Source: an uncultured Succinatimonas sp. (GTDB taxonomy: Bacteria > Pseudomonadota > Gammaproteobacteria > Enterobacterales > Succinivibrionaceae). From it: a stretch of DNA of 12,508 nucleotides. Made by a program: the position numbers and the translations under genes. The DNA lies in assembly GCA_900548485.1 (NCBI GenBank), contig URKL01000026.1, positions 1 to 12,508 of the forward strand, written 5' to 3'. Shown here one piece after another: positions 1-6,584 of the stretch. Positions within the stretch are counted from its first letter, which is position 1, and the number at the start of each line of letters is the position of its first letter. The notes under the pieces were generated by a model. That model worked only from the letters and a program-made list of their open reading frames with translations, did not search any database and had not been told where the DNA came from.

Positions 1-115
1 GGCAATCGCTCTCCTCTGAGTCAGGGAAACAAAGCTCCCATACTGTCTATTCCCTTGTTACATAAAATTATGCAAAACTTGGGTATCTTAAGGAGAAATT
101 ATTAAAAAGAGCAGG

Positions 116-172
116 AAAAAATAAATTGCACTAAAATATTACATACATATCAAGATTTATGCACTATTTTAG
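116..172 (-). terminator. Possible weak terminator hairpin after ycbZ
   Basis: Just past the ycbZ stop codon, CTAAAATA (131-138) pairs perfectly with TATTTTAG (165-172). A 3x3 internal loop is followed by a further 4-bp pairing (142-145 with 158-161) and a 12-nt loop. On the minus strand a T-rich stretch ending in six T (116-121) follows after a 9-nt gap. The stem is A/T rich and the T-run is displaced, so this is a weak candidate. The rest of 1-173 has no recognisable gene. A 34-codon open frame runs on the plus strand from the window edge to a TAA at 103-105 and could be the tail of a convergent gene, but I do not recognise it. Confidence 0.3.
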
Positions 173-173
173 A

Positions 174-1766
174 TCAAGGCCAAAAATGCCACCACGGACG
201 ATGATCACGATTTAATGACAACTCATCTAAACGCGCACAGATACTACCACATACAGTATTCTCATCGTCGTTTTGTCCCCATGGAATTGAGGTTAAAATC
301 TTTACCGCCCCCTTCACATGCTCAACAGCATAGATATGGAATAAACCTTTTTTAACCGCATTTAACACTGAAGGTCTTAAAACTAGTTGACTTACACAAG
401 ATTTAGGAATTACTACACCTTGAGTTCCTGTAAGTCCATTTAAACGACAGATCCTAAAGAAACCTTCAATTTTTTCGTTAACACCACCTACAGGCTGTAC
501 ATCACCAAATTGATCAACAGCTCCTGTTACAGCTAAATCTTGCCTAATCGGCACATTAGCAAAAGCAGATATAACTGCGCATAAACCGGTCAAAGAAGCA
601 CTATCACCATCAATTTCACTATAAGATTGCTCAAAAACTAAGCTTGCTGATAAAGGTAATGGCTGTTCATATCCAAATTCACGAGTTAAATAACCATTGA
701 TAATCATCATCGCCTTAGCATGAATTTGTCCTGCAAGTTCAGCCTTACGTTCAATATCAATGACATCGCCCTCACCCCCAGCTCTTAAAGTAGCGGTAAT
801 ACGTACTGGCTCACCATACTCATAAGAAGTACCAGAGGTTTCAATTACAGATAGGCCATTAATTTGCCCAACGACCTCTCCTGAGGTAGCAATTAATATC
901 TGGCGATCACGATGATCTCTTAATTGTGACTCGGCTAGATAATTAGCTCTAAAATCATCAGCTGCAATAGCCTTTAAAACATCCCTAACGCCAACAATAG
1001 CATTTTTAGCATAAACTGAAGCTTCACGGCAAAGACTTCTTAATTTAAGCTCAGGTAAACCTATCCAACGCCTATCACCGCTTTGACGACAGCTGTAGGT
1101 ACATAAAAGTTCAATAGCTTTTGCATCAAAGGGCTTGAGCTTATAGCGCTTGCAAAAATCAGCAACTAAAGAGCCCATTAAATAACCACCGCCTTGAGCT
1201 ACAAATTCTAAAACTAAATCTGCATGTAAAGCATTTTCAACTGTTGGCCATAATAATTGCAAAGCGGAAGCATCGCAGGCATCAGCACACAAAATCAAAC
1301 GCAAATTACCGCGAGATAATAGTTCATCTAATTTAAATAACCACTGAGGATGATTTAAGATGATGGCTGCATTTAAAATAAAAATGCCTCCTGCACCCAA
1401 AATACCACTATTGCCGTCTTTACCAAAAAGTTCAATTTTTTTTGATTGATAAATAATCGGCACCTCAAAAGAGGCTACCTCTGACACTAATCTTTGTGCT
1501 GTGCCTAAATTATCAATACAGGAAGAGCCACATAACAACAATACACGACTCTCGTTATCTCTTAATAATGCTCTTACAGCATTGCGAGCTCTTAATTGTA
1601 ACTGCGCAAAACTCTTAGGCTTTAAATCCAAAGTAGTTTTAAAGTCAAAAGTACCAAAGTCAGGTAATAAATCTTCAAGTTCAAGCTCATAGACATTATC
1701 ATTTGGTAATTGTGTTTCTATGAGCTCAGTTTCTACATTGTTATTCAAAAATAACCTCAGATACAT
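174..1766 (-). CDS. ycbZ: YcbZ-like Lon-related serine protease
   Basis: A 530-residue member of the Lon-related (peptidase S16) YcbZ family; the E. coli protein is about 586 residues. The C-terminal proteolytic domain is well kept: EIDGDSASL carries the likely catalytic Ser389 and PVGGVNEKIEGFF the Lys432, 43 residues apart as in Lon. The shared motifs GQINGLSVIE, DIERKAELAGQIHAK and SLVFEQSYSEIDGD support YcbZ rather than classical Lon. The N-terminal part resembles an AAA+ fold but shows no intact Walker A loop; LLLCGSSCIDNLGTAQ near residues 76-91 lies where one would be expected. The tail is Trp-rich (RPWWHFWP), as in YcbZ. The ATG start lies inside hpt (26-bp overlap) without a Shine-Dalgarno sequence. 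A TTG at 1748 has GAGG six bases upstream and would give 524 residues. It is the last gene of the tamB-hpt-ycbZ set. A cytoplasmic protease role follows from the family; substrates are unknown. Confidence 0.93.
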   Translation of the reverse strand: MYLRLFLNNNVETELIETQLPNDNVYELELEDLLPDFGTFDFKTTLDLKPKSFAQLQLRARNAVRALLRDNESRVLLLCGSSCIDNLGTAQRLVSEVASFEVPIIYQSKKIELFGKDGNSGILGAGGIFILNAAIILNHPQWLFKLDELLSRGNLRLILCADACDASALQLLWPTVENALHADLVLEFVAQGGGYLMGSLVADFCKRYKLKPFDAKAIELLCTYSCRQSGDRRWIGLPELKLRSLCREASVYAKNAIVGVRDVLKAIAADDFRANYLAESQLRDHRDRQILIATSGEVVGQINGLSVIETSGTSYEYGEPVRITATLRAGGEGDVIDIERKAELAGQIHAKAMMIINGYLTREFGYEQPLPLSASLVFEQSYSEIDGDSASLTGLCAVISAFANVPIRQDLAVTGAVDQFGDVQPVGGVNEKIEGFFRICRLNGLTGTQGVVIPKSCVSQLVLRPSVLNAVKKGLFHIYAVEHVKGAVKILTSIPWGQNDDENTVCGSICARLDELSLNRDHRPWWHFWP

Positions 1767-2280
1767 TAGGCAAATTGCGGTAGATTTCAGCTAAATCTAA
1801 GCCATAACCTACCAAAAAGCCTTTATTTAAAACAAAGCCAGCATAATCAATGGTGACATCTACCTCACGACGAGCTCTTTGATCAAAGAGTGCACATAAC
1901 TTAACAGAAGCTGCTCCACGATCACGAAACATCTGAGTTACGGCCTTCATAGTCATGCCAGAATCGATAATATCTTCAACAAATAATAAGTTTTTGCCTT
2001 TAATTTCTAAATCTAAATCTTTTAAAAGCTTAACCTCATGAGTACTTGCAGTACCATCACCGTAGGAGCTAGCTCTGATAAAATCAATCTTAAGTTGCGG
2101 ATTATCAATAGCACGCACTAAATCAGTGAAGAAAAAGACTGCTCCTTTTAATACGCATACACATAACAAATCTTTATCTTTATAATCTTCACTAATTTGT
2201 TTACCTAACTCTGCAATACGCTTGTCTAAGTCAGCCTTTGAATAAAGTTCTCTTAATTCTTTGATCTTAGCCATTTGCAT
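1741..2280 (-). CDS. hpt: Hypoxanthine phosphoribosyltransferase
   Basis: A 179-residue type I phosphoribosyltransferase, the usual length for bacterial Hpt (E. coli about 178). It transfers the phosphoribosyl group of PRPP to hypoxanthine (and usually guanine) to give IMP or GMP in cytoplasmic purine salvage. The PRPP-binding signature VEDIIDSGMTM is at residues 101-111, with Asp106 in the place of the catalytic base of HGPRT enzymes. LKGAVFFFTDL, ASSYGDGT and the C-terminal LVGYGLDLAEIYRNLP match the family. The segment VLNKGFLVGYGLD has NKG where E. coli Hpt has PDE, a mild difference. The gene starts 8 bp after the tamB stop codon, and its end overlaps ycbZ. The first ATG is only 2 bases from AGGAG, while a second ATG at 2274 is 8 bases away, so 177 residues may be the true length. 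Confidence 0.96.
   Translation of the reverse strand: MQMAKIKELRELYSKADLDKRIAELGKQISEDYKDKDLLCVCVLKGAVFFFTDLVRAIDNPQLKIDFIRASSYGDGTASTHEVKLLKDLDLEIKGKNLLFVEDIIDSGMTMKAVTQMFRDRGAASVKLCALFDQRARREVDVTIDYAGFVLNKGFLVGYGLDLAEIYRNLPNVSEVIFE
1746..1758 (-). promoter_or_regulatory. Ribosome binding site favouring a TTG start for ycbZ
   Basis: On the minus strand GAGG (1758-1755) sits six bases before an in-frame TTG (1748-1746), inside the last codons of hpt. The upstream ATG at 1766 has no purine-rich site at the proper distance. The TTG overlaps the hpt 3' end by only 8 bases including its stop codon, a typical arrangement for translational coupling. The two starts differ by six residues. The choice is an inference from spacing. 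Confidence 0.45.
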
Positions 2281-2287
2281 ATCTCCT
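2274..2287 (-). promoter_or_regulatory. hpt ribosome binding site that decides between two ATGs
   Basis: AGGAG (2287-2283) lies 2 bases before the ATG at 2280 and 8 bases before the in-frame ATG at 2274. The second spacing is near the optimum, so translation probably starts with MAKIKEL rather than MQMAKIKEL. The site nearly abuts the tamB stop codon (2291-2289), which fits translational coupling. Confidence 0.55.
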
Positions 2288-2288
2288 A

Positions 2289-5200
2289 TCAGTCAAATTC
2301 AAAACTATAAATTAAATCTACGGATTGATCTAAGGAAGATATAAACTCCGCATAAAGCTTACGCATAAGCTCATAACGAATTCTAAACTCACTTAAAGAG
2401 GTAAAAACACCATAACCGTATGATAAACGAATATTTTTAGTAATATAGGTCTGTACTCCTACAGTAGTTTCATCTCCACTGCCAGAGGAAGCAAATTGAA
2501 CTCCCTGCATGCCTAAAGCACCAGCAAGAGAATTTACAAGTCCTGTGGTAGTACCCAAACCTAAGGTCATTAAGAATTGAGAATTTTGTCCTGATGAATC
2601 ATCAGTATTCTTTTCAAGTCCATGACCATAAAGCAAATATGAGAGTATTTCATTTTGTGACATAGCTGGTTTTGAAAACAGCTCAATTACAGGATCTGTA
2701 GCATTACCTGTAACATGTACACCTGCAATTACATCATCCTCAATACCAAAAGGATCAGCTATCGCTTCTACTCTCAATTGAGGATTGTCAATTTTACCCT
2801 TAAAAATAGTATCTGCATAATTAACAATGAAACGGTGTCCATAAAGCTCAGCCTTAGCATTGTCTAAAGATATCGTTCCTTCTGCATTGATATCTTTATC
2901 GCTACGATCCTTTTTTAGGGTAAGCGAACCTATAACATGCGAGGTTAAGCCCATAGCTTCAAGACGCACATCATTACCCATATTCACACTCAAATTGATA
3001 TCCATATCCATTGGAGCTTGACGCTGACGATGCTCTTTAATCAAAGCATTTGCTCCACCATATTCAATATAGATCTCATCCTTAGAAGGATTTTGAGCCT
3101 GACTTTCTAATGAGGATACACTGATTCTCGCACGAGGAATATTAACATGACCTCTTATATATAAAGCATCACTTAAAATAGCTTGAGTATCTATATCAAC
3201 ATAAGACTCGCCATAACCTAATAAAAATAAGGGTAATGAAGTAGCTTTAACCTCTAATTTACCATTAGCGCCATCAGCCCAATTTAAATTTCCATTGAGA
3301 TTTAAATTACCATCATTAATTTTTATCAGGCCTAAAAGGCTACCATGATCTCCATTTGCATGAACATGCATATCAAAATTATTAATGGTACCAATATTAA
3401 AATGCGGCTCAGCAGCTCCTAATAATTTAATATCACCAAAGAATAACGGCGCACTTAAATTACCGCCTAAACTGCCTTTAATATTAGCCTTTCCTTGAAG
3501 TTGATTAAAAACTCCACCTGCGGCTGCAAAGAGATCTAAATTGAGATCGTCTAAACTAATATTGCCAAAAAGCTCTTTTCTGTTTAAAGGATCTTTAATA
3601 CCAATATCAATGTCTAAATCACCATCATCATTACTTAAAGCACTATTAACTTTTAATTTGGCTAAGTTTTGATTGAAGCTCAAATCAACTGTAAAACCAT
3701 CATAAGCTATATAATAATTGGGAATATTAATAATACCATCAGGGCTGGTTACTGAAGCTTTAATATCGCTCTTACCATTAACAACTTCTAAAAAAGCCTT
3801 GGCATTAATTTTTCCAGATAAATTATAATCCCGCGGGGAAATTACATTTAAATAATTTAAATCAAAACCATCAATAGCTAAATTAGTCTTAATTAAATTT
3901 GGCGTAATGGTGGTTTTATCAATTCTAATATCTGTCTTAGTATCTGTAATCTCGACAACCCCTACATCACCTGTAGCTTTTTGTAGGTTATAACTAAAAT
4001 TCACCGGTGATTTTAAAGTTATAGGTTCTGTAAGCGTACTTTCAATAACTAAATCACTAAAACTTCCACTATAAATGCTTTTTTCTTTATCATAACTACC
4101 AAATGCACCCGCAAAGCTTTTATAAGCACCACCACAGGCAAAAGATAGACGATGGGAGCTTAAAGCTCCTGATAAATCAAATGAGCATTGACGATATAAA
4201 GGGCCGCCTTTACCCAAACGCAAGGTATCGCTTAAAAGTGTAAAAGCAAATTCCTCATTTTTAGGTTTTAAAGAGGCATTAACAATAAAATTACGTATTG
4301 CTAAGCTATCGTATTTCAGACGCTTTGAATTAGCTATAAGGGTAGCTTCGGGCATCATATAATCGCCCTCAATTTTAATGCGACCTGAAATAGAACCATC
4401 TAAAGAAGGCACTATATCCTTTAAGGAATTCAGCGCAAAAGAACCATTAAAATCCGAGGCCTCTGAAAGCTTTCCATGTAAGGATAAATGATTACGTGCT
4501 TGTTCAAATTTTAAAAGACCAATATCAAAGCCCTGTTGTAAATCACCATTTAAATTTTCTACATTCAATTCACTTTGATTGCCATTTAAATGGAAATTAG
4601 TATTAAGATTCTCAATATTAAAAAAGATTTCCTCAGGATTTTGATAGGTAAACAGTAGATCACTATCTAAAGAAAGCTTGCCTTTTAATTCCTGATGAAT
4701 GCCTTTAGCATCTGGAGATTCCAACTTAAATTTACCAGCTACGGTATAGCTATTTAAATACTCAAGATTGCCTTGATAATTAAAATCTAAAGGTGATTTT
4801 TGATATTTACCCTTAATATTTAAATTATGGATTTTTGCCTGCGTTAAATTGGCATCAGTATCTAAATCAAGTTTTAAATCTTGCATGCCCATACCATTTA
4901 AGTCGGCTTTAAGATTTAAAGTTAGAGTTTTAAATAACTCGCCACTTGTAGCTAATTTTAAATTGCTAATTTTAAGAGTAGGATCTTGCTCATAAGCAAC
5001 AACAGGACTTACTAAACTCTGAGAATTTCCTTTGTTATCAACTTCTTTTTGTTTTGAACTATCCTTATCTTCAATATCTGTAGAAAATTTTTCTTTGGCA
5101 TTTAAATCTACAAAGGGATAACTAAGCTTAGGAATATTTAAATCTAAAGCTAAAGGTAAAGAGCTATCTAAAGGACGAATAAAGCCAGAAACTTTGATAA

Positions 5201-6296
5201 TCTCCGGTGCTGTAATTAATGCTTCAACTCTTAATTTAGAGATATCACCTAAGACTTTAGCTCTGCCCTCAAGACCATATAGAGAACCAGCATAATTATG
5301 TAAAGTTACTAAATTTTGTTCGCCCTTACCGCTTAAATTAAAATTCATATAGTACCAATCATTAAAATCCATGGTACCGTTAACTGAAATTGAACCTAAA
5401 TTATGTTTAGCACTTAAATTTTCAACATAAAGTTTAGTATCAAGCCAATGAGCTTTTAAATTTAAATCAGAGATTACGCCTGTATCAAAGGCGCTCATAT
5501 AATAACGACCGCTATTTATATGTAAAGACTCAACTGATACCTCTAAAGGCAAATTAACTGTGGCAAATTTTGCTGGATCTATATACTGAACTTTTGCCAT
5601 CTCTTTAGGAGTTTTTAGCTCAATCTCATTTAAAGCGATTAAAGGCTTATCACTAGACACGCTTTCATCATCAAGATCTTCACTATTTTCATTACCTTCA
5701 GAATTTAAATAAACAATAATGTTATTGATATCTCCCTTGATAATTGAAGCAAAATTATCTTGAGCTTGTAAATGTAAATTAGCCTTATCGATAACTACAT
5801 CTACGATATCAGACATATAAGAGAAGTTTTTTAAATCTAAAGACTTAATATCTATAGCAACAGGGAAATTTAATTTAAAGATCTCATCTTGAGTATCACT
5901 CTCAGACTCTTTATTTTCAGAAGTCTCTTCACTATCTGCTAAATGTAAATTTACCTGCAAATAATCAGCACTTAGATTATCAACATTAAATTTTTTCTCT
6001 TTAATAAGCAAAATTAAATCGTAATCAATGGCAAAATTATCAGCACTAATAGTAATAATACCAGGAAGATATACACTCAAACGGCCAGTAGTTTTAAAGC
6101 CCTGCCATAAAGAACCATTCTCAATATGAGCTTCAATTTTTACAAAATCAGAGATTAAGGCATTAGTTTTATCGATGGCAAATTGCAAGCCTGAAGTAGT
6201 AAAGATAAGTGCATATAATCCTAAGCTTAGAAGTCCCCCTAAACCTAACGCTATATACAATAAAGGCTTAAAAATTTTTTTTAAAAAAGCTTTCAT
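2289..6296 (-). CDS. tamB: TamB, translocation and assembly module inner membrane component
   Basis: A 1335-residue TamB/AsmA-like protein (E. coli TamB about 1259). Residues about 10-32 form one hydrophobic N-terminal anchor after a lysine-rich start. The body is a long series of beta-rich LN-type repeats, as expected for the lipid-lined groove that spans the periplasm. The C-terminal DUF490 region is diagnostic: QTYITKNIRLSYGYGVF, RIRYELMRKLYAEF and the ending DQSVDLIYSFEFD closely follow E. coli TamB. The family works with TamA in assembling some outer membrane proteins and has been linked to anterograde phospholipid transport. Three acidic or hydrophilic inserts lie near residues 119-138, 198-216 and 403-436. 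The gene follows tamA after 278 bp instead of abutting it, and precedes hpt by 8 bp. No Shine-Dalgarno sequence sits at the usual distance; GAGG is about 20 bases upstream. The ATG is chosen because the membrane anchor follows directly. Confidence 0.96.
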   Translation of the reverse strand: MKAFLKKIFKPLLYIALGLGGLLSLGLYALIFTTSGLQFAIDKTNALISDFVKIEAHIENGSLWQGFKTTGRLSVYLPGIITISADNFAIDYDLILLIKEKKFNVDNLSADYLQVNLHLADSEETSENKESESDTQDEIFKLNFPVAIDIKSLDLKNFSYMSDIVDVVIDKANLHLQAQDNFASIIKGDINNIIVYLNSEGNENSEDLDDESVSSDKPLIALNEIELKTPKEMAKVQYIDPAKFATVNLPLEVSVESLHINSGRYYMSAFDTGVISDLNLKAHWLDTKLYVENLSAKHNLGSISVNGTMDFNDWYYMNFNLSGKGEQNLVTLHNYAGSLYGLEGRAKVLGDISKLRVEALITAPEIIKVSGFIRPLDSSLPLALDLNIPKLSYPFVDLNAKEKFSTDIEDKDSSKQKEVDNKGNSQSLVSPVVAYEQDPTLKISNLKLATSGELFKTLTLNLKADLNGMGMQDLKLDLDTDANLTQAKIHNLNIKGKYQKSPLDFNYQGNLEYLNSYTVAGKFKLESPDAKGIHQELKGKLSLDSDLLFTYQNPEEIFFNIENLNTNFHLNGNQSELNVENLNGDLQQGFDIGLLKFEQARNHLSLHGKLSEASDFNGSFALNSLKDIVPSLDGSISGRIKIEGDYMMPEATLIANSKRLKYDSLAIRNFIVNASLKPKNEEFAFTLLSDTLRLGKGGPLYRQCSFDLSGALSSHRLSFACGGAYKSFAGAFGSYDKEKSIYSGSFSDLVIESTLTEPITLKSPVNFSYNLQKATGDVGVVEITDTKTDIRIDKTTITPNLIKTNLAIDGFDLNYLNVISPRDYNLSGKINAKAFLEVVNGKSDIKASVTSPDGIINIPNYYIAYDGFTVDLSFNQNLAKLKVNSALSNDDGDLDIDIGIKDPLNRKELFGNISLDDLNLDLFAAAGGVFNQLQGKANIKGSLGGNLSAPLFFGDIKLLGAAEPHFNIGTINNFDMHVHANGDHGSLLGLIKINDGNLNLNGNLNWADGANGKLEVKATSLPLFLLGYGESYVDIDTQAILSDALYIRGHVNIPRARISVSSLESQAQNPSKDEIYIEYGGANALIKEHRQRQAPMDMDINLSVNMGNDVRLEAMGLTSHVIGSLTLKKDRSDKDINAEGTISLDNAKAELYGHRFIVNYADTIFKGKIDNPQLRVEAIADPFGIEDDVIAGVHVTGNATDPVIELFSKPAMSQNEILSYLLYGHGLEKNTDDSSGQNSQFLMTLGLGTTTGLVNSLAGALGMQGVQFASSGSGDETTVGVQTYITKNIRLSYGYGVFTSLSEFRIRYELMRKLYAEFISSLDQSVDLIYSFEFD

Positions 6297-6334
6297 AAAT
6301 AATTAGCTTGGAAACCTCTGATTTAAGACCTACG

Positions 6335-6351
6335 AGGAAACGCCGCTTCCT
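6335..6351 (-). other. GC-rich hairpin in the tamB leader
   Basis: On the minus strand AGGAA and TTCCT form a 5-bp stem around the loop GCGGCGT. It lies just downstream of the proposed tamB -10 hexamer and about 40 bases before the tamB ATG. GTTTCC from its 3' arm recurs nearer the start codon. On the plus strand the same stem is followed by five more T (6352-6356), but no plus-strand gene lies upstream, so a plus-strand terminator is unlikely. Confidence 0.3.
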
Positions 6352-6353
6352 TT

Positions 6354-6383
6354 TTTATATAAATCTCTGCGTTAAAAACGCAA
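6354..6383 (-). promoter_or_regulatory. Candidate sigma70 promoter for tamB-hpt-ycbZ
   Basis: On the minus strand TTGCGT (6383-6378) and TATAAA (6359-6354) are separated by 18 bases. The -10 matches 5 of 6 consensus bases; the -35 keeps TTG only. The -35 overlaps a perfect 6-bp dyad, TGCGTT-AAA-AACGCA (6368-6382), which could be an operator or chance. Transcription would start near 6347, giving a leader of roughly 50 bases. It is a prediction from hexamers in AT-rich DNA. Confidence 0.3.
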
Positions 6384-6388
6384 TTTTC

Positions 6389-6446
6389 AAAAACTACTAT
6401 CTTCAATAGTAATAGTCAAAGCTAATACTTATTACAAAGATAGTAG
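6389..6446 (-). terminator. Terminator-like hairpin between tamA and tamB
   Basis: On the minus strand CTACTATCTT (6446-6437) pairs perfectly with AAGATAGTAG (6403-6394) and is followed at once by five T (6393-6389). The 33-base loop can fold further (AATA with TATT, GTA with TAC). The shape suits an intrinsic terminator, though the stem has only three G-C pairs. It lies after tamA and before the proposed tamB promoter, so it could end the tamA message or attenuate readthrough into tamB. Confidence 0.4.
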
Positions 6447-6561
6447 ACTATGTTTCGTACCAAAAAATCATCATATTCTCAAAATTAAAGCTTATTGTTA
6501 TTTTTAAGATTAAGATCTATAACAATCAGGCTTTTATGAGATGTTTAAGCTCTCTTTTATT

Positions 6562-6584
6562 TGAGTTTTAAACTTTAAAACTCA
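6562..6584. repeat. Perfect palindrome over the tamA stop codon
   Basis: TGAGTTTTAAA and TTTAAAACTCA are exact inverted copies (11 bases each) around a single C at 6573. The palindrome covers the last codons and TAA stop (6577-6575) of tamA. On the minus strand the following bases are A-rich, not T-rich, so a classical terminator is unlikely. An mRNA 3' hairpin or a protein site is possible. Confidence 0.5.

Noticed and set aside
88..126. AAGGAG-like site on the plus strand near 90-95
   Set aside because: No ATG, GTG or TTG at usable distance; the only nearby frame (ATT start) ends after seven codons.
1501..1692. 63-codon plus-strand open frame opposite ycbZ
   Set aside because: It lies wholly antisense to well-supported ycbZ codons, its translation is low-complexity (poly-Ser end, many Asn/Leu) and it has no convincing start site.
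2289..6296. Many near-identical ATTTAAAT-like words through tamB that look like a dispersed DNA repeat
   Set aside because: They follow from the protein: recurring Leu-Asn/Leu-Lys pairs encoded by TTA, AAT and AAA in the beta-repeat body. Spacing is irregular.
6335..6356. Hairpin plus T-run readable as a plus-strand terminator
   Set aside because: No plus-strand gene lies upstream for it to terminate. The same bases are better explained as the tamB leader and the reverse of its -10 region.
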